Part shown: positions 41,386 through 52,619 of the stretch, one piece after another | How positions within the stretch are numbered: the stretch's first letter is position 1 | Layout of the letters: every line of letters starts with the position of its first letter | Source: Sycon ciliatum | Taxonomy: Eukaryota > Porifera > Calcarea > Leucosolenida > Sycettidae | Length of the DNA stretch: 64,000 nucleotides | Direction of reading: 5' to 3' | Assembly (NCBI RefSeq): GCF_964019385.1 | Contig: NC_088654.1 | Span: forward strand, 25,913,228-25,977,227 | Notes under the pieces: model-generated | Told to the model about the DNA's origin: nothing | The model's input: only the letters and a program-made list of their open reading frames with translations | The model's database searches: none | Made by a program: the position numbers and the translations under genes

Positions 41386-42200
41386 TTGTGTCTTCCTAGA
41401 TTTCCGGAAAGCATTTGATAAGGTCCACCACCCAACACTCATCAAATGTCTAGAACGATGCATGGATCACTCCACAGTCAAAATGGTTCCAGAGCTATTT
41501 AAGCCACAGAAAGCTACAAGTGAAGATAGAGCAGACCGTCTCCGCGACTCGTTCCATCACCAGCGGAGTTCCGCAGGGATCGCACCTTGCCCCCTCCCCC
41601 CCCCCCCCCCACACACTCTTTCTACTGTATATTAACACCTTCCCTGATAGTCTCCACCATAGTAGCCCCTTTCTGTTTGTAGACGACGTGACTCTTCTGT
41701 ATGCTCACCACCGGGCATTATCCCTCGATGAGAATCGGTCTAACGTCCAGCAGGAGCTCGACAGTTACCAGCAATGGGCCAGGAGCGTCCATGGTGAGTT
41801 CTCACCGGAGAAGACTTCCTCCCTCTGCAACTACCAATTGTCTACATCATCACCAACCCGGATGGACAATATTCCGATTCGTCACCCTACTTCTGTAGTT
41901 CACCTTGAAGTAGAGCTAAGCCCTGATCTAAAGTTTTATAATCATTTTGCAACCGTTTTCAGGAAGTTCCGGCAAAGAGTAACCTACTCTGCTACATGGG
42001 CCGTCATTTACATCACTTTAACCCCCCTGTGTCAGGGTACGTTTGCCCTGCAACTGAATACGCCATTCTAGTGTGGACATATAGATCAAGTCACTGAGCA
42101 CCCAACTAGCCTTGATGTACTTCAAGCTAGAGAGAAGTGTAGATCCATTTTAAAGTCTAGTAACACAGCCTTTGATAAATTTGAAACTAAAGAAAATCTA
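41386..42200 (+). pseudogene. LINE reverse transcriptase fragment
   Basis: CVFLDFRKAFDKVHHPTLI (RT block with catalytic D) is followed after frameshifts by SGVPQGSHLAP and FLFVDDVTLLYA (FVDD catalytic pair), then a degraded C-terminal region. A C homopolymer (41591-41601) lies inside the coding part. 5' truncated and frame-broken, so inactive. Confidence 0.8.
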
Positions 42201-42227
42201 AATAAGCTATGGCATACTCAATCCAAT

Positions 42228-43135
42228 AAACGAGAGAGCTTGGAAGCTCAGGGCCGTACGCTATACTTTTTTTGCCTAGCGAGAGTCAACTTTCTCTTTG
42301 CATTCGAGGGTAATACGACGGCACCGTCTACCACCTTGATGACCTAGGCAAAAAGCATAGGGATGTTATAATTTTTTCATTTTTCCTATTTTTTTAGACA
42401 TAACCTAGGATTCGAACCCGCACCATCGCCCTGCATGCATTCCTCCGATACACTTCGCATACAATACTCATTCTTCCAAGTTGCTTCACGTTATGATCTT
42501 GCATTTGAAAGCCCTATTTGAATATTGCCATCACCATCAGAGCTTGTACGGCTGTCAAGGAATCACCATCATCCAGCTCCTCGCCAGGTCAGCACGCCAC
42601 GTCCTGTTGTCTTCGTTTGTCGCGTTTAGTTCTTTCCAAATTTTGTATTTTGTTCATCGCCGGTATCTCTCTCTTTCTCTTTCTCTGTTTCCCCCGTCCC
42701 CGGTCCACATCCTCTCTCTTTCCCCTTTATCATGTCCCTCGGTCGATATTCCTCGTTCGTGGATGCTGCTGATGTAGTCTTCTGCCACCCTTCTGTTATA
42801 CATGTATATTACTCGTGTTTGGTCTGTTCTGTTCCTTCATTTTGATCCTTCATCGTTACTTTCCTGTTTTTGTTTTGCTTTGCTCTTTTGTGTTTTTTGT
42901 TTGTTTTTGTTTTTGTTCTCCCCTCTCTCATTTCGTACAGACACGCGACACAGTTTGGCACAAGCGAGGTGGGCAAACCTGCCCACGTGTGGCCACTACG
43001 CGGACGTGCTTATAATAAATAAATAATAATTTGAATATTGTGGCCAGTTGTCTTTGATGGTACGGTACGGGGAAGCGCCAGGCATGCCGATGGCACAAAC
43101 AAACACGAAATTAAAGCTGTGTGGACCCTGGCTAG
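42228..43135. repeat. interspersed repeat, tRNA-like B box
   Basis: 42228-42540 matches 50846-51085 and partly 51185-51405: a GAGAGCTTGGAAGCTCAG start, a GGATTCGAACCCGCAC stretch (tRNA T arm, minus) and GTTGCTTCACGTTATGATCT. No gene in the T/C-rich remainder. Confidence 0.5.
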
Positions 43136-43138
43136 CGC

Positions 43139-43175
43139 CAGACGTTACTGAAGTAACGTCTTTTTGCATAGCTAC
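43139..43175. repeat. short palindromic repeat, GACGTTACTGAAGTAACGTC
   Basis: The palindrome and the TTGCATAGCTACGGGAATAA tail recur at 51540-51575 and partly at 38345. Confidence 0.7.
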
Positions 43176-43221
43176 GGGAATAAGATCAACTGTGCACTCA
43201 TAACAACAGCAAAAAATGAAG

Positions 43222-43259
43222 AAACCATAACGTTTTCTTGTGACTTTCATCAGTGGAAC
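43222..43259 (-). ncRNA. decayed hammerhead-like motif without stem II
   Basis: Same family as 13484 and 14364 (spacer AAGTCACAA), but only three stem I pairs remain on the 3' side. Confidence 0.35.
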
Positions 43260-43609
43260 GCCGCGTTAACTTTCTTCATATGTTGCTGTTGTTATGAGTG
43301 CACAATTGATCTTATGGTTGATAAATATGGTGGTAAAGACACACCTGGCAATATGGCGGTAAACACACGCCTGCCCACACACGCTCTCTAGGCTGCAAAG
43401 TTCTGGCACAGAGCTCTCCTTCTCACCACCACCACCATCAGTTCGCGCCTGGCGCCTGGTCGATGCATGGTTGGTGGTATCCATATGGCGGTATCCATAT
43501 TGCCAGGTGTGTCTTTACCACCATATTTATCAACCATAAGTACAGCTGCAGTGGTGTCTTCAACTTCATTCTCCCGAGTCGAGCTCCGTGTGAAGACACC
43601 CAAGAAGAA

Positions 43610-43653
43610 GATTGCCTGATGAGTCCAGCGGGGACGAAACGTACGTCGCAATC
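43610..43653 (+). ncRNA. hammerhead ribozyme, type I, fully canonical
   Basis: Stem I GATTGC/GCAATC, CTGATGA, stem II GTCC/GGAC, GAAA, stem III ACG/CGT with TA loop, GTC cleavage site after 43647. Every conserved base is in place. Confidence 0.9.
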
Positions 43654-44061
43654 GAGCTATGTCGTTGCTGTGTCATCTGGTATGTGCCATGCGCTACTTG
43701 ATGTAGCAGCCTGCTATGCCGGATACCGCCAACCATGCATCGACCAGGCGCCAGGCGCGAACTGATGGTGGTGGGGGTGGTGAGAAGGAGAGCTCTGTGC
43801 CAGAACTTTGCAGCCTAGAGACCATGTGTGGGCAGGCGTGTGTGTTACCGCCGTATTGCCAGGCGTGTCTTTACCACCATATTTATCAACCATAAGTACA
43901 GCTGCAGTGGTGTCTTCAGCTTCATTCTCACAATTGATCTTATTAATTTTATTGCCATTTTACGACTACTGTCTCCTTGTCAATTGTTTACACATTCAAC
44001 CCCTTCACTTTAGACGCTAGTTTCTTTCACTGGTCACCCCCTTTAGATGCATCCATCCGCG

Positions 44062-44208
44062 CCATACATGATGTAATTATCTTGCAATGGTCATACATGA
44101 TGTAATTATCTTGCAATGGTCATACATGATGTAATTATCTCGCAATGGTCATACATGATGTAATTATCTCGCAATGGTCATACATGATGTAATTATCTCG
44201 CAATGGTC
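44062..44208. repeat. 29 bp tandem repeat x 5
   Basis: The unit CATACATGATGTAATTATCT plus (T/C)GCAATGGT, nearly perfect. Confidence 0.95.
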
Positions 44209-44385
44209 CACATTACCATTACTAACAGTGAGCGCTGTCCGAACACACTAGTCTTCCATCGTCATGGCCGCCGCATACTATCTTCTATGTTTCTGTTTCA
44301 GGCAGGCACTCTGCGGAACTGTCTGCCCCCTGCCATAACCTCCATCATAAATATTGCTATTCCTTCCAAGTCGTCCTATTTATAG
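44209..44385 (+). pseudogene. LINE C-terminal fragment
   Basis: SSMFLFQAGTLRNCLPPAIT resembles the conserved W/R-N-x-LPP end of CR1/jockey-type proteins, as at 36000-36060. Stops at 44383. Confidence 0.55.
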
Positions 44386-44504
44386 TAAAGAAAAAGGACC
44401 GAGAAACTACAAGTTACGCTATTACAGAAGCTATCAATAAAATCAAATGCGCACTCATTACTTCGACTCAAAAGGCAAGTTAGGTCATGAGGTCATGAGT
44501 TCAC

Positions 44505-44537
44505 CAAAAACGGTTTCCTGTGATGATCATCAGTTTG
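44505..44537 (-). ncRNA. hammerhead-like motif without stem II
   Basis: Stem I CAAA/TTTG, CTGATGA, spacer TCATCACAG, GAAA, stem III AC/GT. Stem I differs from the 13484 copy but still pairs. Confidence 0.4.
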
Positions 44538-45322
44538 AATTTACATCACACTGACAGGTAATGCAAGAAGGAATATGTCATTCCATGTACATGCAAAGAA
44601 TGCCATGGCTGGTTAGAATCACCCACAGCTGTGGCCGGTGGATGTTCAAGTACAGAGCTCTGCTCTAGACAGCTGTGGCAGCAGCTGCACAGTGGCTGAA
44701 GGACTTGCATCCACTGGTTGACGAAAGTAAGACCACCTGTCATCCACTTCCTAGACCTTCAGCCATTGTACAGCTGCTGTCACAGCTGACTGGCGATGCT
44801 CTTCTGGGGCTAGAAATTCCTCTTGAGCAGCAACAGTGGCAGTGTCGTCTGCACACTGGCAACACTCGGTGAATTCGGTGCACCTGGTGCACTTTGGTTC
44901 TCTCATTTTGTTCCTGCTTGCACTTGTTAGTTCTTGAGACTGCCAGTCTGTATTTCACATGTGTTACACGCACAACACTGTTTCTGCGAGTGACCAGTGA
45001 CAGAGCACTGCCAAACACGTGTGTTACACGCACAACACTGATACTGCGAGTGACCAGTGACAGAGCACTGCCAAAGTCACCTCTGTGAAATATGGACAGT
45101 GGTTGTGTTAATGTGTTTTAGAAGGGGGTGCAGAAGTCCTGAGAGTTGGCATCAGGTAAATCATCATCAAGCAAATCCCCAGGCATGATGTCATAGTTTG
45201 TACCAGTGAAGTAGTTTGCGACTCATGCCATGAAAGGTCAGAAGTCAAGAGTTTCTAAAAGAGAATACAGAACCATTGGCCTGAAACAATGAGGCTGAGA
45301 CTACGCGCACAGTCAAACTTAC
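44538..45322. repeat. 60 bp tandem repeat x 2 in intronic sequence
   Basis: GTGTTACACGCACAACACTG and its continuation occur at 44961 and 45021. No exon seen in the rest. Confidence 0.8.
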
Positions 45323-45517
45323 GAATACATTTTGGACGATGGGAGTAAAAAGGTCTAAAGTATTCATCTCGAAAAGCGTTGTTTCCACCACATCGATACT
45401 CCAGCGAGGTATCGGGTCCAGCCTCAAAACCGGGAGAGCATGTGTATACCACCAGTGAAGACAAGGGAATTCTTTCGGCGGGGTGATTAGCATTAGGAAA
45501 GCGAGGCACAATGCAAT
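45323..45517 (-). CDS. CCP/sushi domain exon, first CCP after the signal exon
   Basis: 195 bp, acceptor TTGTGTAG, donor GTAAGT, phase 1 to phase 1. It reads DCIVPRFPNANHPAE, LVVYTCSPGFEAGPD, LEYRCGGNNAF and HRPKCI. The four cysteines and Y-x-C-x-x-G-F mark a CCP module, slightly longer than the family norm. Its first codon, split G|AT, is completed exactly by the G that ends the exon at 51774-51864. Confidence 0.82.
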
Positions 45518-45573
45518 CTACACAAGACAACACAACAACACAAGCACAGTTTTAAACCAGTGATTTTACGCAT

Positions 45574-46087
45574 GTACAGTGGATATCGGTTATAAAGTCA
45601 TCGGACATAGTGATAAACCGGCTATATTGATACAAAATGAAAATATCAAAAGCAAAACCAGAAAAAGCCAGTCAAATTATCGTTATAACCAATAATATCG
45701 GATATAGCGATAAATCGGCTATAAGGATACAGAATCACCTTTCAAAACACCTCTTTGTACGGAAAAATATCGTCTATAGTGATAGCAACACAAGCGTGTG
45801 AGGCATTCACGTCTCGACTTGGAGCCACATGTGCGTTTTCATAGTGTATTCTGGTCTGATGCTTCCTGGATGATGCCTTGGGGCCAAGAAGTTCTTCACT
45901 CTAGACTGGGGAAGGTGCAGCAGCATGCATCATGTATCAGTACGCTACATTAGCGCGATCGAGTACTCACACATGTATAATGTGTATGTATGACGCGCGC
46001 AGTTGAAAATCGCCTGTAGTGATATACCGGTTATAGTGATAAAATGTGAAAAATCAGAAGGGCACGTTATAACCAATATCTACTGTA
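45574..46087. mobile_element. pogo/Tigger-type non-autonomous element
   Basis: TACAGTGGATATCGGTTATA and the inverted end TATAACCAATATCTACTGTA, with TA at each edge. Inner GATAAACCGGCTATA and GATATACCGGTTATAG repeats. No transposase. Confidence 0.8.
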
Positions 46088-46239
46088 CAGTTGGGCTCTG
46101 TGATGTCTGACCCACTTGAAGTGAAAAAACTGCTCACCCGGATCCTGTGATCTTTCAAGCTACCGTTTCCATGTCGACTGGAGCAGTAACACACAAGGCA
46201 AGGTAGATAGGTCTAAAGGCTTCCAAGAACGTTTTCTTG

Positions 46240-46740
46240 TGACAGTTAGAAAATACATCACAATAGAGAATACAAAAAGGGAACCTGCTAATAAATGCAG
46301 AGAAGGTGAAACATTTAGGAGAAATATCTAAGTTAGAGAAATAACACTAAGAGCAACAACAGTGAAATTTACAAGTGTGAATTTTAACAATCAAAGCGAG
46401 AACTGAACAAAGGAGAAAGGAAGGAAAGACAACGTGATAACACATAACAGCAGTACATTACACCTAGAACATTAACGGCCAAGCTTGGCCGCACTAAACA
46501 CGACACGTTACTTGAACAATTTCAACCCAATTATACTATCTTTCTGTACACACAAATTAGGCTTGTACAGACGCTGATAGATAGCTTCCAACACTTTTAA
46601 CTGTAGTCCATAACCATGACGACCACGGCACAATACAGTGAACGAAGAGTCGGAATACGCACCGCAACAATCAGGACTAGCCAGCAGATGATTGCACACT
46701 CCTTTCTCCTTTGTTCAGTTCTCGCTTTGATTGTTAAAAT
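46240..46740 (-). pseudogene. Penelope-like element 3' end fragment
   Basis: Frame 46508-46699 reads HLLASPDCCGAYSDSSFTVL, then QLKVLEAIYQRLYKPN and LCVQKDSIIGLKLFK to a stop, equivalent to 17690 and 28440-28641. The UTR at 46320-46507 matches 17761-17998 and keeps the uninterrupted target of the 18 kb ribozyme insertion. Confidence 0.85.
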
Positions 46741-46859
46741 TCACACTTAGAAATATCTAGGTGAAACAATTAGTGGTGAAACGAATATTCGAACATTCGT
46801 TCAGCTGGTCACATTCGAATATTCTTTAAGTCGCATTTGAGTTGTTTGTTTGTTGGGCG

Positions 46860-47066
46860 ACAGAAAACTCTGGAAGCTCAAGCAGCGTGGGTTTAAACAA
46901 CCGCCGAAAATGTGTGACGATGAAGAAAGGAAGCTTGTGTGAATTTCAAGGACGATATTCTCGCTGCCTACACCAAACACAAGCCACCGACGTCTAATAT
47001 GACCAAGGAGGAACGAGAGGAGCTGGCCAGACTCCGCAAGGACACAAGTACTTCATGGGCGTAGGA
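46860..47066 (+). pseudogene. probable PLE N-terminal fragment
   Basis: FKDDILAAYTKHKPP and MTKEEREELARLRKDTS resemble the K/E-rich region before RT in Penelope proteins. Short and without downstream RT. Confidence 0.4.
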
Positions 47067-47103
47067 ACCGGTCCGGCAGAATAATTTTCGATTATTTTTA
47101 TTT

Positions 47104-49194
47104 TTATTTTTTACACTTCAACCTTGTTTGACCGTCAAACGTTACATTGGAGTTGAATTGCTGAATGGCTAGGTCGGTGTTCGTCAGATTGGCTGAATCC
47201 TGGATACCAATGCAGTCTAAGTCCCACAGATCTGGGATGGTGCAGGAGTCGGGAGTCGCATCAGTTAGAGAGACGATAGCTGGCATGGCTGTGCTGTTTA
47301 TCGGTGCAGCTGAGGGCTTGGAGTGACGTGTTCGGCCAGTCACCACAAAACCGCCTGTGGTGGGCAGAAGCTGCAGTCCTGATGGAAGTCCTCTGGTGCT
47401 CCCCGCCATAAACTCCCAGAGGAAATCTGTACCGATCAAGACGTCTATCTGACGGTCGACTTCCTGCAGGTAGATAGTGTCCGCCAAGTTGTCTGTACCC
47501 AGTTCTTGGAGTGCCATGATATCCGCTGCTGGGATACCCTGCTGAGTGATAGCGTTGGTGATATGTGGCAACATGCTGGCTTCGATTTGCTTGGATGAGC
47601 CATCCTTCAATCGCAGACCAAGACCCACAACTCAGACCTTCCGTTGCATCTTCCTTGCATGACCGAAGGTAGATAAAGAGAGCCACTCATAGCGTGCCTA
47701 ATCTGCTTGAATGGAGTCCGCCAACTTCTCTGTCAGATAAGAGCGGTGACTGGCAGAATCGAAGAGAACTGTCGCCATGACTGTGGAGCCGCCTGCACTC
47801 TCAATCGGAACTCTTGCTGTTTGCAGGTAAACATCACCACTTGCAATAGACGACTGAAGTGCAGCAGTGGGCTGCGTTTGAGGGGCCGCTGTGTCAGCAC
47901 CTATGGCGATACTGGTTGATGCTGCACTGGCCGTTGTTGTGCTAGATGCTGGTACCTCGTCAGCCACAGGTTGAGTAGCTACCAGGTTGGTACTGTAGTG
48001 TTGCCAGATTTCTGTTGAGATTCAGGGCAGATCGTGACATGATGGTGACCCATGCGAGAACACACATTACAATTGCAGGTGGCCTTGCACTGAGTCGACC
48101 GGTGCCCTGTGCGCAAGCACACAAAGCAACGCTTCTATTCAATCAGTTGTTCTTTCCGCTGTGCTACTGTTGCGTATTTCGTGCAGCTCTTGTCCAGGTG
48201 AGATCCGCCGCAGAATGCACATCCTCTCTTACTGCTGGCATTCCAGTCACCATCGGACTTGTTCCTGCTCGTGAACTTGTGTGCGCCCGTCACCAATGCA
48301 CCTGCAGAATAGCGAGTGGCATCTTCTGCCATAGTGCCGCCTGTGTTCGTGCGGCACAGAACGGTTTCTTGCATGATGACATAACGCTTCAGTGCTGTTC
48401 TGAAGTCGTGCAGTTTCCACTGTGTTCCAGCATCTGCCAAGCCTCGCGATTCTTCGAGTTTGGTGGCGACAGTAACCGGCAGTTTACTCCAGAGCTTCTG
48501 GCATAGCAGTCGCTGCTCATTCAGTTGCTCACCCTGCGTCTCCAGTTGGCGAAGTATTGCCTCCATGTCGCTCTGTACATGCCTGATGTCGCTGAACGAG
48601 TCTCCAGCACGCAGGATGTCTTCTAGTCTACTGTATAGACTAGAGATTATGGCTTCTGTGCGACCAAACCTTTCGCACAGGATCTGCTTCACAGTGGTGT
48701 AGTTGGCGCCTGTCACTGAGATTCCCTCTATCGCCTTGGCTGCCGCACCAGATAGCGTAGACTTCAAGTACGTCAACTTCGTGACATCTGCCATCCTCTG
48801 CAAGTCCACACCGGCGATGAAGCGGTCCCAGTAATCTGGCCATTCTAACATGTCTAAAATGCTAGTGTTGGAGTGGTCGAATTCAGCTTCCCAGTGTTCA
48901 AGCCCGTCCAATGTTTTTCAGCATCTTCCATCTCGTCGTAAACATTCGTACTTTTCCCTGATCTTTTCGCAGATAGCGTTAGCCCTCCGAATTGCTACTT
49001 GGATCAGGTTCAAATCGTTCTCCACGCTTGAACAAATTATTTTTTTCTTTTTCCTTGCTCAGCTCATAAAAAATTCTGTTGCGGATGCGGGTTACCTGCC
49101 CTTTGGCACTACTGCGCTGTAGCAGCAGCCGCTCTAGTGAAACTGTTGCGTTGTCTGATTCAGGTTCAGGTTTTACTTCCTTATCGTCCGACAT
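47104..49194 (-). pseudogene. BEL/Pao retrotransposon gag-protease remnant
   Basis: Four minus-strand frames in order cover one polyprotein. 49194-48979 is an N-terminal basic/coiled part. 48911-48135 is gag with WPDYWDRFIAGVD, LKSTLSGAAAKAIEGI and a CAFCGGSHLDKSC zinc knuckle. 47967-47698 holds the aspartic protease start ATVLFDSASHRSYLTEKLA. 47628-47104 is the protease rest with QIDVLIGTDFLWEF and GLQLLPTTGGFVVTGR. Two or three frameshifts and the loss of everything after protease (no RT, RNase H or integrase) leave a dead fragment. Identification rests on the order and on the DSxSxRS(F/Y) motif of the BEL family. Confidence 0.82.
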
Positions 49195-49790
49195 CGTCGT
49201 CGGGATGTGATTCGTCCAGTCGAATCAGCGTTCGTCAGGATCCGTATCCTGGTCACAGCACCATGTGACGATTTGTTGATATCGGACGGATAATTATGAT
49301 ACACCAGAGAGTCAAGAGACAATAGTTACTTCTACGTTGTGTTTTTAGTTCCAAACCATAATCCAGGAGCGTCCTGAAAACGGCTACTGAATTCCAACTT
49401 CCAATGGAAAAGCCCGTCCTTTTCTCCAAGGACAAACAGCAAAAGGCACCAGCCAGCCAGAAAAGGATACGGGAAAATCTGGAATACTACCGTACTGCGC
49501 AGTAGAGCGCAGAAGAACCCCGCGCGCGCGTATGTGATATAAAGGAAGTGTGAGCAGGACTAAAGTACGATTTATGCTACAGTTCAAGCTGACGGAACAC
49601 GTGCGGTGCTACACCGTAACCGGGTACCATGTGGAAGCAAATAGAAATAGAGGAGACACAGGATAGCAGACATGAACTCAGGGTCAAACTGATAAACGCG
49701 TAACGTGAAGCATGCAGTATATGGAGACAAGAGAAAAACACAGAGCTCTGTACGTACCGAGTATTACACACTAAACTCGTACATGTGAAT
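49195..49790. other. no gene seen
   Basis: A GCGCGCGCG run near 49520. Possible upstream region of the BEL remnant; no LTR pair recognised. Confidence 0.4.
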
Positions 49791-49792
49791 GT

Positions 49793-50361
49793 CACGACAT
49801 GTGGCGCTTGTTGATCAGCGAAGCGAAGTGGGTTCTGGAGGGGACTTTGAACTCCGGTTCAGTCAGCTTCAGTAAATCGATGAGCCCTCTGTCCTCTACA
49901 ATGGAGAAGGGTCGACTGGAATCTACAATCCAGTCGATGATCAACTCCGTCAACATGCCTGACCGCCTGCTGTCGCAGGTTCGCAAGTTACCTGTGCCGA
50001 AGAACGACGTGACGGGCTTCGTTCCAGCACTGGTCGTCGCACTGCCACTGCGCTCGACATTGCTGGTACATGTAGTCGTCGTTGCTGTCGACTGGGTGGC
50101 TGGTCCTTTCCCTACCGCGGCGGCGTACTGCTCTTTATGAGCAGAACTCAGGTGCTGGAACAAGTTGGTTGTTCCGCTTTGACGGACGAACCCGCGGCTG
50201 CACAAATTGCATCTCGCTACGCTACCAGCTTCCTCGAAGTATGCCCAAACTGGCGATCTCTTCGTTCGACTAACTTTCGCTTTTACAGGCGGCGGCATTG
50301 TCACTGCTCTCCTCGCCAACAAATTAAACCTAACTGTAAGATTTTGACAAGAACTGAACAA
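49793..50361 (-). CDS. BED zinc-finger hAT-transposase-like N-terminal part
   Basis: Open minus frame of 189 codons. SPVWAYFEEAGSVARCNLC with SGTTNLFQHLSSAHKEQY is a BED finger (Cx2C...Hx4H). A Ser/Thr-rich linker and then ELIIDWIVDSSRPFSIVEDR, GLIDLLKLTEPEF and VPSRTHF match the region after the BED finger in ZBED-type hAT proteins. The dimerisation and catalytic core are missing after the stop at 49793, so this is either a truncated transposon or the first exon of a domesticated ZBED gene. BED fingers bind DNA. Confidence 0.75.
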
Positions 50362-50845
50362 ATTAGAAGGCCGGCAGCCACACTCACAGTTTGGCTACAA
50401 CCTAAATTATGAGGCTTTCCGGTTGTTACACTTTACGGCTACGCTGATTAGTCCAGTGAGTGCGCGCGGAGTACGATGTCGGCAGCTCAGGGCGGAATGT
50501 ACGTCTACGAGTACCCAAAATGATCAAGCGCGCAATGATTGTACGGACCTGCGGCTGCATGCACGTGTACTTTGACGTACATGTACTTGCGTGCACGACG
50601 CGCGTGCATGATGCCATGCAATGATGCATCATCTGCATGTACTGGCAGCTCTCGTATGTACTGTCATAATCGTTATCGATCATAACGATTATCGATTTCA
50701 TCCATAACGAGTGATATACGAGTAATCGGTATAATCGTTTCGGCCCTAATTAATTTGTAGAGAGAGGTGTAGTGCATGTGCAAGTACACTGTGTTTTCAC
50801 AGCGTGCAGCCGGAAAGATTAATTATTAGATTGGTAGAAACGAGA
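50362..50845. other. no gene seen
   Basis: Contains TACATGTACTTGCGTGCAC-type motifs and a CGTTATCGATCATAACG palindrome near 50670. Nothing coding. Confidence 0.4.
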
Positions 50846-51575
50846 GAGCTTGGAAGCTCAGGGCCCTACGCTACGCTTTTTTGCCTTGATGACCTAGACA
50901 AAAAAGAATAGGGATATTATAAATTCTTATAAGTGTCTACTTTTTGTTTTTAGACATATTAAACCTGGGATTCGAACCCGCACTATCGCCCTGCATGCAT
51001 CCCCCGATACACTTCGCATACATACTAATTCTTCCAAGTTGCTTCACGTTATGATCTTGTATTTGAAAGCCCTATTTGAATATACATTGTGGCCAGCCGT
51101 CTTTGATTGTAGGGTACGGTACGGGATAGGTACGGGACAGGTACGGGACAGGTACGGGACAGGTACGGGACAGGTACGGTCGAGGGTAATACGCACCGCA
51201 CCGTCTACCGCCTTGATGACGGCAAAAAAAGAAAAGGGATGTTATAAATTTTTCAATTATCCTATTTTTTCAGGCATTACCTGGGATTCGAACTCGCACT
51301 ATCGCCTTACATGCATTCCCCCATACACTTCACATTCATACTCATTCTTCCAAGTTGCTTCACGTTTTGATCTTGCGTTTGAAAACCCTATTTGAATATT
51401 GCGGCCAGCTGTATGTGGCCAGCTGTGTTTGATGGTACGGTACGGTACGGGACAGATACGGCATAGCGCCAGGCGTGACACAAACACACAAACAAACAAA
51501 CAAACCCCAAATTAAAGCTGTGTGGACCCTGGTTAGCGCCAGACGTTACTGAAGTAACGTCTTCTGCATAGCTAC
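50846..51575. repeat. repeat block, two copies, with 11 bp tandem array
   Basis: 50930-51085 and 51225-51410 are copies of one element (see 42228). Between them GGTACGGGACA is repeated about five times at 51128-51180. The GACGTTACTGAAGTAACGTC palindrome ends the block. Confidence 0.7.
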
Positions 51576-51579
51576 GGGA

Positions 51580-51672
51580 ATAATAATGTCCACTAACACC
51601 ACCAGTTACTAAACAATCAGCTCATGCGATAACATTGCACGACACTGACCGCTGACTGGTGGTGTTAGTAGA
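51580..51672. mobile_element. short palindromic element
   Basis: ATAATGTCCACTAACACCAC and its inverse GTGGTGTTAGTAGACATTAT enclose GATAACATTGCACGACACTG. Relatives at 23080 and 44395. Confidence 0.65.
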
Positions 51673-51773
51673 CATTATAGTGTAACTTGTTGTTCCTTGA
51701 TCCTTTTTATTTTCTACAAATTAATCCTTGGCTCTCCATCCTAGTCCATTCTTAGATTTTTAACAAAACAAAC

Positions 51774-51864
51774 CTGTACTGGGGCGTTTGTAGATGTAGG
51801 CATCTCCCCTGGATGAGAAGGCAATGAAGGCAATCAGGACCCAGGAGAACGTAAATGCCGTAGT
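51774..51864 (-). CDS. signal-peptide-like exon of the CCP gene
   Basis: 91 bp. The acceptor is a long pyrimidine tract ending CCTAG, the donor GTTTGT. Phase 0 to phase 1. It reads TTAFTFSWVLIAFIAFSSRG followed by DAYIYKRPST. The hydrophobic run of about 13 residues ending at small residues looks like a signal peptide. The start Met would lie in an upstream exon that I did not find. The end phase matches the CCP exon at 45517. It has no similarity of its own to prove the link, so the join is inferred. Confidence 0.55.
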
Positions 51865-51869
51865 CTAGG

Positions 51870-52600
51870 GGAAGGAAAACAAAGAGGCACACAGCGCAGA
51901 ACGCATGTTTAAAAAAAGTATGAAAAATTGCGTGTCAATTACCGAACGGTGAACACGGAACATCAGGGTATTAAAAAACCTTTGCCGTGCATCAGTCCAT
52001 CCGGACTGGTATTTTTTGCGTGCTGTAAAACTGTCGTAACTCCATTGTTGTTAGATCGAAGAGGAAGCTCCAAGCTTTCCAATGGTTTAAACTAGTAGAT
52101 GCATGTACAGGTACAGAGTGAGAACAACAGACGGGAGAGAGAAAGAGAGAAAGAGAGGAAGGCCAAGAAAGAATATCGAGGATTCCTCACCACCCCCTAG
52201 ATGGCCGGCACACAGAACAAGAGCTAACTATGGGGGGGGGGGGGGGGAGCAGCATAGCATAGGTAGTGGTGGGACTATGATAAAAGATGAGGTTCTGAAC
52301 TGAGGAGTTGGACCACAATGTCGTGAATATGCATCACGAATCTGCGTTACGCTCATTATTTTGTCTTTATTTGTTTATGTGTTACATCATGTTGACGTCA
52401 TGCTGATGTCTTGCTGCATGCATCGCGTGCACCGTTTTGCAGCTCTCAGCCCGGAGCATGCGCAGCGAGCCTGTGGCTCCTTTTTTGCTGCCTTTTCCCT
52501 TTTGCATGCTTCACTTGTCTCTACTTGTCTCAACCTTGTCTCAAATAAGGTTTTCTGGTGACACTCCTTTTCAAGTCACCCAATCCTTTCAAGTAACAAG
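51870..52600. other. no gene seen
   Basis: G homopolymer at 52234-52246. Expected to contain the first exon and promoter of the CCP gene on the minus strand, but nothing convincing was found. Confidence 0.4.
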
Positions 52601-52619
52601 TGCAATGTCGTTCCGTGAA

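Larger units (their letters stand above)
43187..43960. mobile_element. retrozyme-like repeat: inverted arms and 356 bp direct repeat around a hammerhead
   Basis: GTGTCTTTACCACCATATTT with its CAACCATAAGTACAGCTGCA continuation occurs at 43507 and 43863, period about 356 bp. An inverted copy lies at 43320-43480. One complete hammerhead lies in the repeat. The left edge carries the CTGATGA-type motif at 43222. Confidence 0.75.
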
